Shown here in pieces: positions 43,462 to 51,225 of a stretch of DNA of 64,000 bases. The notes below the pieces were generated by a model. It saw only the letters and a list, made by a program, of their open reading frames with translations, searched no databases and was not told the origin of the DNA. Each line of letters starts with the position of its first letter. Position 1 is the first letter of the stretch. Location of the stretch: positions 682,001 through 746,000 of the forward strand of contig NZ_BRZC01000004.1 in assembly GCF_030268005.1 (NCBI RefSeq), given 5' to 3'. This DNA comes from Microbacterium arabinogalactanolyticum (GTDB lineage: Bacteria; Actinomycetota; Actinomycetes; Actinomycetales; Microbacteriaceae). The translations under genes were made by a program, and so were the position numbers.

Positions 43462-43467
43462 AGGCTA
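43462..43467 (-). promoter_or_regulatory. -10 box of leaderless NUDIX promoter
   Basis: TAGCCT ends 6 bases upstream of ATG 43455. Confidence 0.45.
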
Positions 43468-43505
43468 TCGGCAGCGCCGCCGCGACCCGATGCAGTCGAG
43501 CACTG

Positions 43506-43511
43506 TACTGT
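43506..43511 (+). promoter_or_regulatory. -10 box for the efflux leader transcript
   Basis: TACTGT lies 7 bases before the leader-peptide ATG at 43519. The -35 region is not clear. Confidence 0.4.
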
Positions 43512-43518
43512 TCAAGGT

Positions 43519-43584
43519 ATGTCGAGTCCCGAGTCAGACAGGTCAGGGGTTGTCGGTCCCGCCGTCAGCCCCTTGAAGCACTAG
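43519..43584 (+). CDS. Candidate 21-residue leader peptide upstream of the Cmx-like pump
   Basis: A short frame MSSPESDRSG... ending PLKH and TAG at 43582-43584, with a -10 box 7 bases before its ATG. The 100 bases between its stop and the pump start hold two further hairpins. Chloramphenicol-efflux genes of the CmlA type are known to use drug-stalled ribosomes on a leader peptide to free the pump's ribosome site, so the arrangement suggests attenuation. The peptide itself has no recognised motif. Confidence 0.4.
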   Translation: MSSPESDRSGVVGPAVSPLKH

Positions 43585-43663
43585 TCGTCTCGCCCACAGT
43601 CCGTGTGGGCGCGTGTCCGGCTCGCGGGGCACTGACCGCGGTGACAAGAAGAACCGTTTCTTG
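43545..43663 (+). promoter_or_regulatory. Putative attenuator: three stem-loops between leader and efflux gene
   Basis: Stem 1: 43545-43552 with 43566-43573 (8 pairs, one G-U), inside the leader frame. Stem 2: 43591-43598 with 43604-43611 (CGCCCACA/TGTGGGCG). Stem 3: 43645-43650 with 43658-43663 (CAAGAA/TTCTTG). A second tiny frame (GTG 43641 to TGA 43664, seven residues) spans stem 3. Which stems compete is not proven. Confidence 0.4.
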
Positions 43664-43685
43664 ATCTCTCACCTCGGAGTACTCG

Positions 43686-44858
43686 ATGCCTCTTGCTCTC
43701 TATGCCCTTGCCCTGGCCCTCTTCGTCATGGGCACTTCCGAATTCATCCTCGCCGGCCTGCTGCCCGCCATCGCGATGGATCTCGACGTCTCGATCGGCA
43801 CGGCAGGCCTGCTGACCTCTGCTTTCGCGGGCGCCATGGTCATCGGTGCGCCCCTGATGGCGGCGGTCTCTCACCGCTGGCCGCCGCGCTTCACGTTGGT
43901 CGTCTGCCTTCTCCTGTTCGCGGGCTGCCACATCGTCGGGGCGTTGACGCCGGATTTCTCGCTCCTCCTCGCCACACGTGCACTCAGCGCTCTTGCGAAC
44001 GCCGGCTTCCTGGCCGTCGCACTGAGCAGGGCGACGACTCTCGTCCCGGCGGATCGGAAGGGACGGGCATTGTCGATCCTGCTCTCCGGCACGACGATCG
44101 CGACGGTCGTGGGAGTGCCGGCCGGAACCCTGATCGGCACGACGCTGGGGTGGCGAGCCATGTTCTGGCTGCCCGCCGCCCTCTGCGTTCCTGCGCTGAT
44201 CGGGGTCCTTCGAGGCATCACGAGCGCCGCCACAGGAGCCGGTCACGCGGTGTCACCGGGCCTCCGAGCCGAGTTCAGTCAACTGAGGCGACCGAGAGTC
44301 GTCCTCGCGATGTCGTTGGGGGCGTTGGTCAACGGGGGAACTTTCGCGGCGTTCACATTCCTCGCACCGGTCGTGACGGAGGTCGCAGGCCTGTCCGAGG
44401 GCTGGATCTCGGCCGCACTGGTGATGTTCGGCGTCGGATCATTCCTCGGCGTCGCGACCGCGGGGCGGCTGTCGGATCGACACCCCGGCGTCGTGCTCGG
44501 GCTGGGCGGACCTCTCCTGTTGGTGGGCTGGATCGCATCGGTACTGATCGCGCCCTTCCCGGTCGCACTCATCGTGCTCGTCTTCGTTCAGGGATTTCTG
44601 TCCTTCGGCGTCGGCAGCACCCTGATCGCTCAGGTGCTGCACGCAGCGTCCGGTGCGCCGACGATGGGTGGCTCCTATGCGACCGCGGCGTTGAACATCG
44701 GAGCTGCCGCCGGGCCGGTGCTCGGTGCATTCGGGTTGACGACCAGGGCGGGGCTGCTCGCCCCGTTCTGGGTCGCTGCGGTCCTGACGGGAATCGCTCT
44801 CGTCTTCCTGCTCGTCGCCGCCCGCACGCGCAAGGATGAGACGGCGGCAGCCCGGTGA
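43686..44858 (+). CDS. cmx: Cmx/CmrA-type chloramphenicol efflux MFS transporter
   Basis: A 390-residue 12-helix major facilitator. It matches, from memory, the Corynebacterium Cmx family along its length: ALFVMGTSEFILAGLLPAIA near residue 11, LLTSAFAGAMVIGAPLMAAV near 41, RALSALANAGFLAVALSRA near 98 and GGSYATAALNIGAAAGPVLG near 326. Predicted proton-driven export of chloramphenicol-like compounds; the natural substrate is untested. GGAG lies 7 bases before ATG 43686. No transposon parts flank it, so the gene looks chromosomal here. The YdcF gene follows with 4-base overlap. Confidence 0.88.
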   Translation: MPLALYALALALFVMGTSEFILAGLLPAIAMDLDVSIGTAGLLTSAFAGAMVIGAPLMAAVSHRWPPRFTLVVCLLLFAGCHIVGALTPDFSLLLATRALSALANAGFLAVALSRATTLVPADRKGRALSILLSGTTIATVVGVPAGTLIGTTLGWRAMFWLPAALCVPALIGVLRGITSAATGAGHAVSPGLRAEFSQLRRPRVVLAMSLGALVNGGTFAAFTFLAPVVTEVAGLSEGWISAALVMFGVGSFLGVATAGRLSDRHPGVVLGLGGPLLLVGWIASVLIAPFPVALIVLVFVQGFLSFGVGSTLIAQVLHAASGAPTMGGSYATAALNIGAAAGPVLGAFGLTTRAGLLAPFWVAAVLTGIALVFLLVAARTRKDETAAAR

Positions 44859-45556
44859 TCCGTTTCTCGACACCGACCGGCGACTATGGTGGCCACGTGC
44901 CCTTCAGCCGGATGAACTCGTTGGTCCTGCTGTCGGCGGCAGCCGGCCTCGGCGCCCTCTGGCTCTGGGCCGAGCTCGTCGACCGCCGTGCCAGCATGCG
45001 CTGGCTCGGCGGCGGAAGACCCGCGGTCGGAACGCCTGAACGCACGCATGCCGTCGTCGTACTCGGCTACGGCAACCGCGGCGAGCGCGCCAACCTCGTG
45101 AACCGCTTCCGCATACGAGCCGGCGTCCGATCGCTCGATCCCCGGTCCGAGAACCTGCTGGTGCTCTGCGGCGGGCCCGTGCACAGCAGCACGTCCGAGG
45201 CCGTCATCATGCAGCGCTACGCTCGCGAGCACCTCGGCTACGGCGGCCCGACGGCGCTGGACACGACCAGCCGCTCCACGCGCGAGAACATCGCGCACGC
45301 GATCCCGCTCATCGAGCACGCCGACACGATCGCCATCGTGTCGAACGCCCCGCACGCCGAGATGGGCAGGGAGATCCTCTGGAACGAGCGCCCCGATCTC
45401 GCAGTTCGGCTCGTCCGGGGCGCCGAGCACCGTCTCGGCGAGGCCCCCGTCCTGAAGATCCTCGGGGCGCTGCGCGCGACCTACGCCAAGCGCACAGCGC
45501 TGTGGCGTCGAAGCTCCCGGAGCATCACGCCGGATCTGCAACCACCTCGACCTTGA
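44855..45556 (+). CDS. YdcF/DUF218-family protein
   Basis: A 233-residue protein of the DUF218 (YdcF/SanA) family. It has one N-terminal membrane helix (about 21-42), then THAVVVLGYGNRGERANLVN near residue 62, VLCGGPVHSSTSEAVIMQRY near 104, and TTSRSTRENIAHAIPLI near 138, the usual conserved Asn/Glu patches. The family is linked to envelope integrity and vancomycin tolerance in Escherichia coli (SanA), but the biochemical role is unknown. GTG 44855 overlaps the efflux stop (GTGA). The last 32 bases overlap the convergent VOC gene. Confidence 0.85.
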   Translation: MIRFSTPTGDYGGHVPFSRMNSLVLLSAAAGLGALWLWAELVDRRASMRWLGGGRPAVGTPERTHAVVVLGYGNRGERANLVNRFRIRAGVRSLDPRSENLLVLCGGPVHSSTSEAVIMQRYAREHLGYGGPTALDTTSRSTRENIAHAIPLIEHADTIAIVSNAPHAEMGREILWNERPDLAVRLVRGAEHRLGEAPVLKILGALRATYAKRTALWRRSSRSITPDLQPPRP

Positions 45557-45920
45557 ACCCGTCCTCGTTCTCGAGCCAGCCGGCGTAGTGATCGGGGCCG
45601 CCGGCATGCGGGTACCGCTCTGCGTAGAGCGGGGTCCATCCGTACCCGGCCGCCGCGCGCATGAGCGCGTCCACCGCGTCGCGATTACCGCCGTGGAACG
45701 CCAGGTGGTTCAGCCCGGGCCTGCGCCGGTCGTGCTCCGTCCCCATCAGGTTCGGCGACGTGGTGAGCGTGAGGTAGGCGTCTCCGGCCCTCCAGGAGCG
45801 TCCCTCCGCCCACTCCTGGGCGAGCGTGAAACCGAGCCGGTCCAGAAGCCATGCCCAGGCATCGGACCCGGTGAGGTCCGCGACCCACAGCTCGACATGA
45901 TGGAACCCGGCCACGCTCAC
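45525..45920 (-). CDS. VOC (glyoxalase/bleomycin resistance) superfamily protein
   Basis: A 131-residue VOC-fold protein. FHHVELWVADLTGSDAWAW near residue 6, RRPGLNHLAFHGGNRDAVDA near 67 and a C-terminal Glu in GFKVEVVADP provide the His/Glu metal-ligand pattern of the family. Enzyme class (lyase, dioxygenase or sequestering protein) cannot be told. Last gene of the four-gene operon starting at 47707, one base after the alpha/beta hydrolase stop. Confidence 0.88.
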   Translation of the reverse strand: MSVAGFHHVELWVADLTGSDAWAWLLDRLGFTLAQEWAEGRSWRAGDAYLTLTTSPNLMGTEHDRRRPGLNHLAFHGGNRDAVDALMRAAAGYGWTPLYAERYPHAGGPDHYAGWLENEDGFKVEVVADPA

Positions 45921-45921
45921 T

Positions 45922-46590
45922 TCATCCCTCGGTCACGACCGATGTCAGGAAGTCCACGACCGCGGGCGCGATCGATGCGCCGACCTCGTCGGCTGGGCGT
46001 TTGCGCCCCTTCACCTCGAAGGAGTGGCCGCCACCCTCGAACCAGGCGATCCGGGCGTCCTGGCATGACGCCACCGCCTGCTCCAGCTGCGACAGCGGCT
46101 GCACGAACGGATCGTTCGTCCCCTCCACGAACAGCTGCGGAGGGCGCACATCGGGCAGGTGCTCCACCCGCGGCTTCTCCGGCCTGCCGGGCGGATGCAG
46201 TGGGTAGCCGACGTACACGAGCCCGTCGACCTCCAGCCCCTCTGCGACTGCCATCGACGCCATCCTGCCGCCGTACGACTTGCCGCAGGCGAAGACGGGC
46301 ACGCCGGGCGCCTCGGCGCCCGCGGCAGCGACCATCGCCCGCCAGGTCAGGATCGCGTGCGACGCCGGGCCGGGCATCCGCCTGCCCGCCTCGGAGTAGG
46401 GGAAGTTGAATCGCACGGTCGTGAACCCGGCATCCCGCAGCGCGCCGGCGAAGCCGACCAGGAACGGGTGCTCCATCCGCGCGCCCGCACCGTGCGCGAT
46501 CGCGACGACCCCGCGTGACGGCCCCGCCGGCCTCTCCCAGGCGGTGCTCACCTGCACCTCTCCGGACGGCAGCTCGACCGAAAGGCTCAT
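45922..46590 (-). CDS. Alpha/beta hydrolase of the KANL3/Tex30 type
   Basis: A 222-residue dienelactone-hydrolase-like protein. VAIAHGAGARMEHPF near residue 29 is the oxyanion loop, FACGKSYGGRMASM near 99 holds the nucleophile Ser, EGTNDPFVQP near 152 the Asp and EGGGHSFEVKGRKR near 185 the His. Substrate unknown. ATG 46590 overlaps the stop of the upstream membrane-protein gene by 4 bases. Confidence 0.85.
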   Translation of the reverse strand: MSLSVELPSGEVQVSTAWERPAGPSRGVVAIAHGAGARMEHPFLVGFAGALRDAGFTTVRFNFPYSEAGRRMPGPASHAILTWRAMVAAAGAEAPGVPVFACGKSYGGRMASMAVAEGLEVDGLVYVGYPLHPPGRPEKPRVEHLPDVRPPQLFVEGTNDPFVQPLSQLEQAVASCQDARIAWFEGGGHSFEVKGRKRPADEVGASIAPAVVDFLTSVVTEG

Positions 46591-46994
46591 GCCGTGTCCC
46601 GCATGAACGGCAACCGCACGAGCTCACCGCGACGAGCGCGCAGCGTGCCGGCGATCACCACCACCAGATGCACCAGGCAGACAACCGCATACAGGGTGAT
46701 CGGGATGCCCTGCGGGAAGAACCCGGATGCCTCGCCCGTGTGCGCTGCGAGCCGGATCAGGCCGAGCACGAGCTGCAGGAGCAGCAGCCCGGTCGAGACC
46801 ACCAGGAAGATCGCGCCCCATCGCCGCGCCGCCGCCGCGTTCGCCTTGGCCAGCGGCCCCTGCCGCGACAGCGTGCCGTACGCGGCCACCATCGCACCAC
46901 CGGATGCCAAGGATCCCAGCATCGGCACCGGGAGCAGGATCAGCAGTCCCAGCGCCCACGCGGAGACGCCGGTCGCCTCCCGCCCGTAGGTCAT
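46587..46994 (-). CDS. DUF4870-like membrane protein
   Basis: A 135-residue protein with three to four membrane helices (about 9-40, 58-85 and 98-118) and a short basic tail. The pattern agrees with the DUF4870/Tic20-like family, although similarity is weak. Function unknown. ATG 46994 overlaps the preceding gene's stop (ATGA). Part of the operon 47707-45525. Confidence 0.7.
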   Translation of the reverse strand: MTYGREATGVSAWALGLLILLPVPMLGSLASGGAMVAAYGTLSRQGPLAKANAAAARRWGAIFLVVSTGLLLLQLVLGLIRLAAHTGEASGFFPQGIPITLYAVVCLVHLVVVIAGTLRARRGELVRLPFMRDTA

Positions 46995-47707
46995 CGCGGC
47001 TCGGACGACGCGCCGTCGGCGCCCTTGGCCGCATCCGGCGACGCGTGCTCGGCGGTGTCCGTGGCATCCGCCGGAGGCGCGGCATCGGCGGGCGGCGCCG
47101 CGGGAGCAGGAGGCGCGGCGGGAGCCGGAGGCGCCGGCGGATAGGCGGGCGCCTGCGGAGCAGCATCCGCACCCGGCGCCGGCAGCCGCTCGCCGAACTG
47201 CGGCGGCTTGCTCAGGTCGACGGTCGGGCGCGGGGTCTCCTGGCGCTCCGACCCCAGCACCTGACGCGCCTTCGCCAGCGACGCCGCCTGCACGCGCACC
47301 TCGTAGTGGTCGGCGAGCATCTGCGTCATGCTCGCGAAATCCCGGCGCCGCCGGATGATCGAGTAGGTCACCAGGCTCATCACCATGCCCAGCGCGACCC
47401 CGATCAGGATGAAGCCCAGGAAGAGAGAGACGGGAGCGTTCGAATTGCCGAAGAGCATGACCGCCGAGAGCACGAGGCCGATCAGCACGCCGTTGATCGC
47501 GCCCGACCGGGCTGCTGCCGCATAGCCGAGCCTGCCCGTCACGCGCTCGACGGTGCGCACGCCCTGCCCCACGATCGCGATGTCGCGGGCGGGCACCTCG
47601 CCGGCGATCAGCTTCGAGACGGTCTTCTGCGCGACCTCGTAGTCGCGTGACGACGCGACCATCTCGCCGAGGTCGGTGCCGTTCCCGGGCCGATTCATCA
47701 TGCTCAT
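46991..47707 (-). CDS. General stress protein (YflT/GSP17M-like) with Pro/Ala-rich tail
   Basis: A 238-residue protein. The N-terminal domain SSRDYEVAQKTVSKLIAGEV near residue 19 and DIAIVGQGVRTVERVTGRLG near 42 matches the general stress protein 17M domain. Two membrane helices follow (about 70-118), then a soluble stretch and a Pro/Ala repeat-rich tail (about 170-225). First gene of a four-gene operon. The -10 box AACAAT (47714-47719) lies 6 bases before ATG 47707. Probable envelope-stress role, inferred from the family only. Confidence 0.8.
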   Translation of the reverse strand: MSMMNRPGNGTDLGEMVASSRDYEVAQKTVSKLIAGEVPARDIAIVGQGVRTVERVTGRLGYAAAARSGAINGVLIGLVLSAVMLFGNSNAPVSLFLGFILIGVALGMVMSLVTYSIIRRRRDFASMTQMLADHYEVRVQAASLAKARQVLGSERQETPRPTVDLSKPPQFGERLPAPGADAAPQAPAYPPAPPAPAAPPAPAAPPADAAPPADATDTAEHASPDAAKGADGASSEPR

Positions 47708-47771
47708 CGTCCCATTGTTCCAGACTGCCCGGTGAGAGGTCATCCGACGGCGCTCCCGGCGATGCGCCGAC

Positions 47772-47777
47772 TACGCT
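47772..47777 (+). promoter_or_regulatory. -10 box of leaderless promoter for the PRC/MgtE-N/CBS operon
   Basis: TACGCT lies 7 bases before GTG 47785. It is back to back with AACAAT (47714-47719) of the divergent stress operon. Confidence 0.45.
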
Positions 47778-47784
47778 GGAAGCC

Positions 47785-49047
47785 GTGAGCACACAACGGG
47801 TTTTCGCCGCGCGCCTGGCCGGCTGCGCCGTCTTCGATCCCGTGGGCGACCGGCTCGGCAAGGTCCGGGACGTCGTCATCGTGTACCGAAAAACGGCTGC
47901 TCCGCGTGTGATCGGCCTGGTCGTCGAGATCCCCGGGCGTCGTCATGTGTTCCTCTCCATCGGGCGCGTCACCTCCATCCGTGCCGGACAGGTGATCAGC
48001 ACCGGGCTCATCAACGTGCGCCGCTTCCAGCCGCGTCCCGGCGAGGTTCGCGTGCTCGCCGAGTTCCTGGGCCGTCGCGTCAGCCTCGCCGACGGGAGCG
48101 GCACGGCCGTGATCGAGGACGCCGCGATCGAGCAGGACCGGCACGGCGAGTGGGCCATCACGCAGCTGTTCCTGCGCAAGCCGAAGACCAGCGCCTCGCC
48201 GTTCGCGAAGGGCCCGACGACGTTCGCCTCGTGGAACGAGGTCACCGAGCAGCAGCAACCCGGCGAGGCCCAGTCCGCCGAGCAGCTGGTCGCCACGTAC
48301 TCCGAGCTGCACGCGGCGGACCTCGCGACGACGCTGCTCGACCTGCCCGAGCAGCGCCTGATCGAGGTCGCCGAGGAGCTCCCCGACGAGCGTCTCGCCG
48401 ACGCCCTCGAGGAGATGCCCGAGGACGAGCAGGTGGGCATCCTCGACCGCCTGGGCGACGAGCGCGCCGCCGACGTGCTCGACGAGATGGAGCCCGACGA
48501 CGCGGCCGACCTGCTCGCACAGCTGCCTCCCGAGCGCCTGGAGCAGCTGCTGGCGCTGATGGAGCCGGAGGAGGCCGAGGACGTGCGCACCCTGCTGCGC
48601 TACGGCCCCGACACCGCCGGCGGTCTGATGACCACCGAGCCGATCATCCTCTCCGCCGACGCGACCGTCGCCGAGGCCCTCGCGCTGATCCGCCGGCACG
48701 AGCTGCACCCCGCCCTCGCCGCCGCGGTGTTCGTCACGCTGCCCCCGTTCGAGACCCCGACCGGCCGTCTGCTGGGCGTCGTGCACTTCCAGCGGATGCT
48801 GCGCTATCCCCCGCACGAGCGCCTCGGCGCCATCCTCGACGACAACATCGAGCCCGTGTCCGTCACGGCATCCGCCGCCGAGGTCGCGCGCATGCTGGCC
48901 AGCTACGACCTGGTCTCGCTGCCCGTCATCGACTCCGCGCACCGCCTGGTCGGCGCGATCAGCGTCGACGACGTGCTCGACTACCTGCTGCCGAACGACT
49001 GGCGAACGCACGACGAGGACGAGCCGGAAGCGAGCGGGACGCGATGA
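47785..49047 (+). CDS. PRC-barrel / MgtE N-domain / CBS-domain protein without a channel domain
   Basis: A 420-residue soluble protein. A PRC-barrel-like start (AGCAVFDPVGDRLGKVRDVV near residue 12) is followed by the MgtE intracellular N domain (about 180-280, repeats such as LDRLGDERAADVLDEMEPDD and AADLLAQLPPERLEQLLALM). Two CBS domains (about 285-410) follow, with GGLMTTEPIILSADATVAEA. In MgtE these parts sense Mg2+ and gate the pore, but no membrane pore is present here. First gene of an operon with DUF1003 and Mrp, an order recalled from mycobacteria (Rv1232c-Rv1229c). Confidence 0.88.
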   Translation: MSTQRVFAARLAGCAVFDPVGDRLGKVRDVVIVYRKTAAPRVIGLVVEIPGRRHVFLSIGRVTSIRAGQVISTGLINVRRFQPRPGEVRVLAEFLGRRVSLADGSGTAVIEDAAIEQDRHGEWAITQLFLRKPKTSASPFAKGPTTFASWNEVTEQQQPGEAQSAEQLVATYSELHAADLATTLLDLPEQRLIEVAEELPDERLADALEEMPEDEQVGILDRLGDERAADVLDEMEPDDAADLLAQLPPERLEQLLALMEPEEAEDVRTLLRYGPDTAGGLMTTEPIILSADATVAEALALIRRHELHPALAAAVFVTLPPFETPTGRLLGVVHFQRMLRYPPHERLGAILDDNIEPVSVTASAAEVARMLASYDLVSLPVIDSAHRLVGAISVDDVLDYLLPNDWRTHDEDEPEASGTR

Positions 49048-49571
49048 TGGCCCGCAGCTCCACCAGCCTCGACACGCCCCGTGGGCGCACCGGCGCAGCC
49101 CGTCCCTCCGCACCCTCCCGCGACCGCTTCGGCCGGTTCACGGAGTGGGTCGCCCGCGCGATGGGCACTCCGGCCTTCCTGGTCATCCTCACACTGTTCT
49201 GCGCGGCGTGGATCGTCTGGAACATCGCCATGCCGGAGCCGCTGCGATTCGACGACGCCGCGCTGGGCTTCACCGCGCTGACCCTCATGCTGTCGCTGCA
49301 GGCGTCGTACGCCGCTCCCCTCATCCTGCTCGCGCAGAACCGTCAGGACGACCGCGACCGCGTGCAGATCGAGCAGGACAGGCAGCGAGCCGAGCGCAAC
49401 CTCGCCGACACCGAATACCTCGCGCGAGAGATCGTCGCCCTGCGGCTGGCGCTCGAGGAGCGCAACTCCCAGATCGTCACCCGGGACGTGCTGCGCCAGG
49501 AGCTCAAGTCGCTGCTGGCCGAACTCGACAGGGACGCCACGACGGACACCGCGGCCGAGAGCGCGCCGTGA
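49044..49571 (+). CDS. DUF1003 membrane protein
   Basis: A 175-residue protein. A charged N-terminus precedes two membrane helices (about 42-65 and 72-95, PAFLVILTLFCAAWIVWNI and ALTLMLSLQASYAAPLILL), followed by NRQDDRDRVQIEQDRQRAER, the highly conserved DUF1003 signature, and a coiled-coil-like tail. Function unknown. ATG 49044 overlaps the upstream stop (ATGA), and the gene overlaps mrp by 4 bases, so the three proteins are made together. Confidence 0.9.
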   Translation: MMARSSTSLDTPRGRTGAARPSAPSRDRFGRFTEWVARAMGTPAFLVILTLFCAAWIVWNIAMPEPLRFDDAALGFTALTLMLSLQASYAAPLILLAQNRQDDRDRVQIEQDRQRAERNLADTEYLAREIVALRLALEERNSQIVTRDVLRQELKSLLAELDRDATTDTAAESAP

Positions 49572-50707
49572 CGCTGTCCGAGCAGGTGCGCGCGGCCGTC
49601 TCGGCGGTCACCGACCCCGAGCTTCGCCGCCCCATCGGCGACCTGGACATGGTCCGGGACGTCGCCGTCGACGGAAGCGCCGCGACGGTGTCGATCGTGC
49701 TCACCATCGTCGGATGCCCCGCCGCGCGGCGCATCGAGCAGGATGTCCGGGATGCCGCGGCATCCGTCTCCGGCATCGCCGAGGTGACGGTGGACGTGGG
49801 CGTGATGACGCCGGACGAGCGGCGTGCGCTCACCGAGCGGCTGCGCGGGGGTCGCGCGGCTCGCCAGATGCCGTTCGGTCCCGACTCGCTCACCCGCGTG
49901 ATCCTCGTCACCAGCGGCAAGGGCGGTGTCGGGAAGTCCACCGTCACGGCGAACCTCGCGGTCGCTCTGGCCCAGCAGGGCCTGCGGGTCGGCCTGGTGG
50001 ATGCCGACGTGCACGGCTTCTCGATCCCCGGGCTGCTCGGGATCGCACCCGGCACCCAGCCCACGCGCATCGACGACCTGATGCTGCCCCCGGTCGCGCA
50101 CGACGTGAAGACCGTCTCCATCGGCATGTTCCTGCGCGAGGGCGAGTCCGTCGTCGCGTGGCGCGGCCCCATGCTCCACCGCACCGTGCAGCAGTTCCTC
50201 ACCGACGTGTTCTTCGGCGACCTGGACGTGCTGCTGATCGACATGCCTCCCGGCACCGGCGACATCGCCATCTCGATCGGCCAGATCCTGCCGCACGCGG
50301 AGGTGCTCGTGGTGACCACACCGCAGGCGGCTGCGGCCGAGGTCGCCATCCGAAGCGGGCTGGTCGCGCGCCGCACGGGTCAGCGCGTGATCGGCGTGGT
50401 CGAGAACATGGCGCCGTACGCGCTGCCCGACGGCACCGTGATCGATCTGTTCGGCTCGGGCGGGGGCGCGGAGGTCGCGAAGGCGCTCAGTGCCCCCGGT
50501 GATCACGGTTCGGTCGCCGAGGACGTGCCGCTGCTGGCATCCATCCCGCTCTCCCCTGCGCTGCGGCAGGGCGGGGACGCCGGGAGGCCGGTGGTGCTGG
50601 AGCAGCCCGAAGACGCCGCAGGCGCCGCCATCATCTCGCTGGCGCACACGATCGCGCACCGCGGACGGGGGCTCGCGGGTCGCGCGCTGCCGATGCGCGT
50701 GAGCTGA
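49568..50707 (+). CDS. mrp: Mrp/NBP35-family iron-sulfur carrier ATPase
   Basis: A 379-residue P-loop ATPase. It has an N-terminal MIP18 (DUF59) domain (residues 1-85) and a deviant Walker A VTSGKGGVGKSTVTANLAVA near 118. LIDMPPGTGDIAISIGQ near 224 is the family's signature. Mrp/ApbC proteins transfer Fe-S clusters. The usual CxxC after ENM is replaced by ENMAPYALPDGTVIDLFG, so the canonical bridging cysteines are missing. GTG 49568 overlaps the DUF1003 stop by 4 bases. Confidence 0.92.
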   Translation: MTLSEQVRAAVSAVTDPELRRPIGDLDMVRDVAVDGSAATVSIVLTIVGCPAARRIEQDVRDAAASVSGIAEVTVDVGVMTPDERRALTERLRGGRAARQMPFGPDSLTRVILVTSGKGGVGKSTVTANLAVALAQQGLRVGLVDADVHGFSIPGLLGIAPGTQPTRIDDLMLPPVAHDVKTVSIGMFLREGESVVAWRGPMLHRTVQQFLTDVFFGDLDVLLIDMPPGTGDIAISIGQILPHAEVLVVTTPQAAAAEVAIRSGLVARRTGQRVIGVVENMAPYALPDGTVIDLFGSGGGAEVAKALSAPGDHGSVAEDVPLLASIPLSPALRQGGDAGRPVVLEQPEDAAGAAIISLAHTIAHRGRGLAGRALPMRVS

Positions 50708-50746
50708 CGCGATCCCTCATCCGGACGGGGCGGATCCCCCGACGGG

Positions 50747-51139
50747 TCAGGTCGCCTCGACGTCGAACGGCGGCGGGCTCATCCGGCTGAAGACCTGACG
50801 GGTCATCGGAGCGCGCTCGGGGGCCGCGACAGGGTCGGTCGTGAACGGGTTGGACGTGGTCGCGGGGGCGCTGTCGAAGGCGGGCTCCTCGAACAGCGCA
50901 TCGCGGATGATGCGACGAGGGTCGTACTGGCGGGGATCGAGCTTGCGCCAGTCCACGTCGTCGATGTCCTCGCCGAGCTCGTCCTTCATCTTGTCCTTGG
51001 TGTCGCGCAGGTACGCGGCCGCCTGACGGGCGAACCTCCTGAGCGCCTCCGCGGCCTTCGGCAGACGCTCGGGACCGATGATGAGCACAGCGACAATGCC
51101 GATCAGCAGCAGCTTGTCCATGTCCAGGCCCCAGTTCAT
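50747..51139 (-). CDS. tatB: Sec-independent (Tat) translocase protein TatB
   Basis: A 130-residue TatA/B-family protein. One N-terminal helix (residues 7-21) and the hinge IIGPERLPKAAEALRRFARQ near 21 are followed by an amphipathic helix and a Pro-rich tail. Length and the Pro-Glu hinge favour TatB over TatA. With TatC it receives folded, twin-arginine substrates. It is placed tail to tail with mrp, as in mycobacteria. TAGCCT (51146-51151) lies 6 bases before ATG 51139. Confidence 0.9.
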   Translation of the reverse strand: MNWGLDMDKLLLIGIVAVLIIGPERLPKAAEALRRFARQAAAYLRDTKDKMKDELGEDIDDVDWRKLDPRQYDPRRIIRDALFEEPAFDSAPATTSNPFTTDPVAAPERAPMTRQVFSRMSPPPFDVEAT

Positions 51140-51145
51140 CCCACC

Positions 51146-51151
51146 AGGCTA
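51146..51151 (-). promoter_or_regulatory. -10 box of leaderless tatB promoter
   Basis: TAGCCT, 6 bases before ATG 51139. The divergent methyltransferase has TACGCT near 51187-51192 with an ordinary leader. Confidence 0.45.
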
Positions 51152-51225
51152 CCCGCCGCGCCTCCCCTCCGGATGCACCCGAGACGCCTACGCTGGTCGG
51201 TGACCGAAGTTTCAGGAGAATTGCC

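Noticed and set aside
43641..43664. Seven-codon GTG frame as the sole leader peptide for the efflux gene
   Set aside because: It has no ribosome site or -10 box of its own. The longer frame at 43519 with a -10 box 7 bases upstream is the better candidate, so this one is kept only as part of the attenuator.
43456..45556. A resistance transposon carrying the Cmx-like gene
   Set aside because: No transposase, integrase, terminal inverted repeats or target duplication are visible around it. GC content is slightly lower than its neighbours but not foreign.
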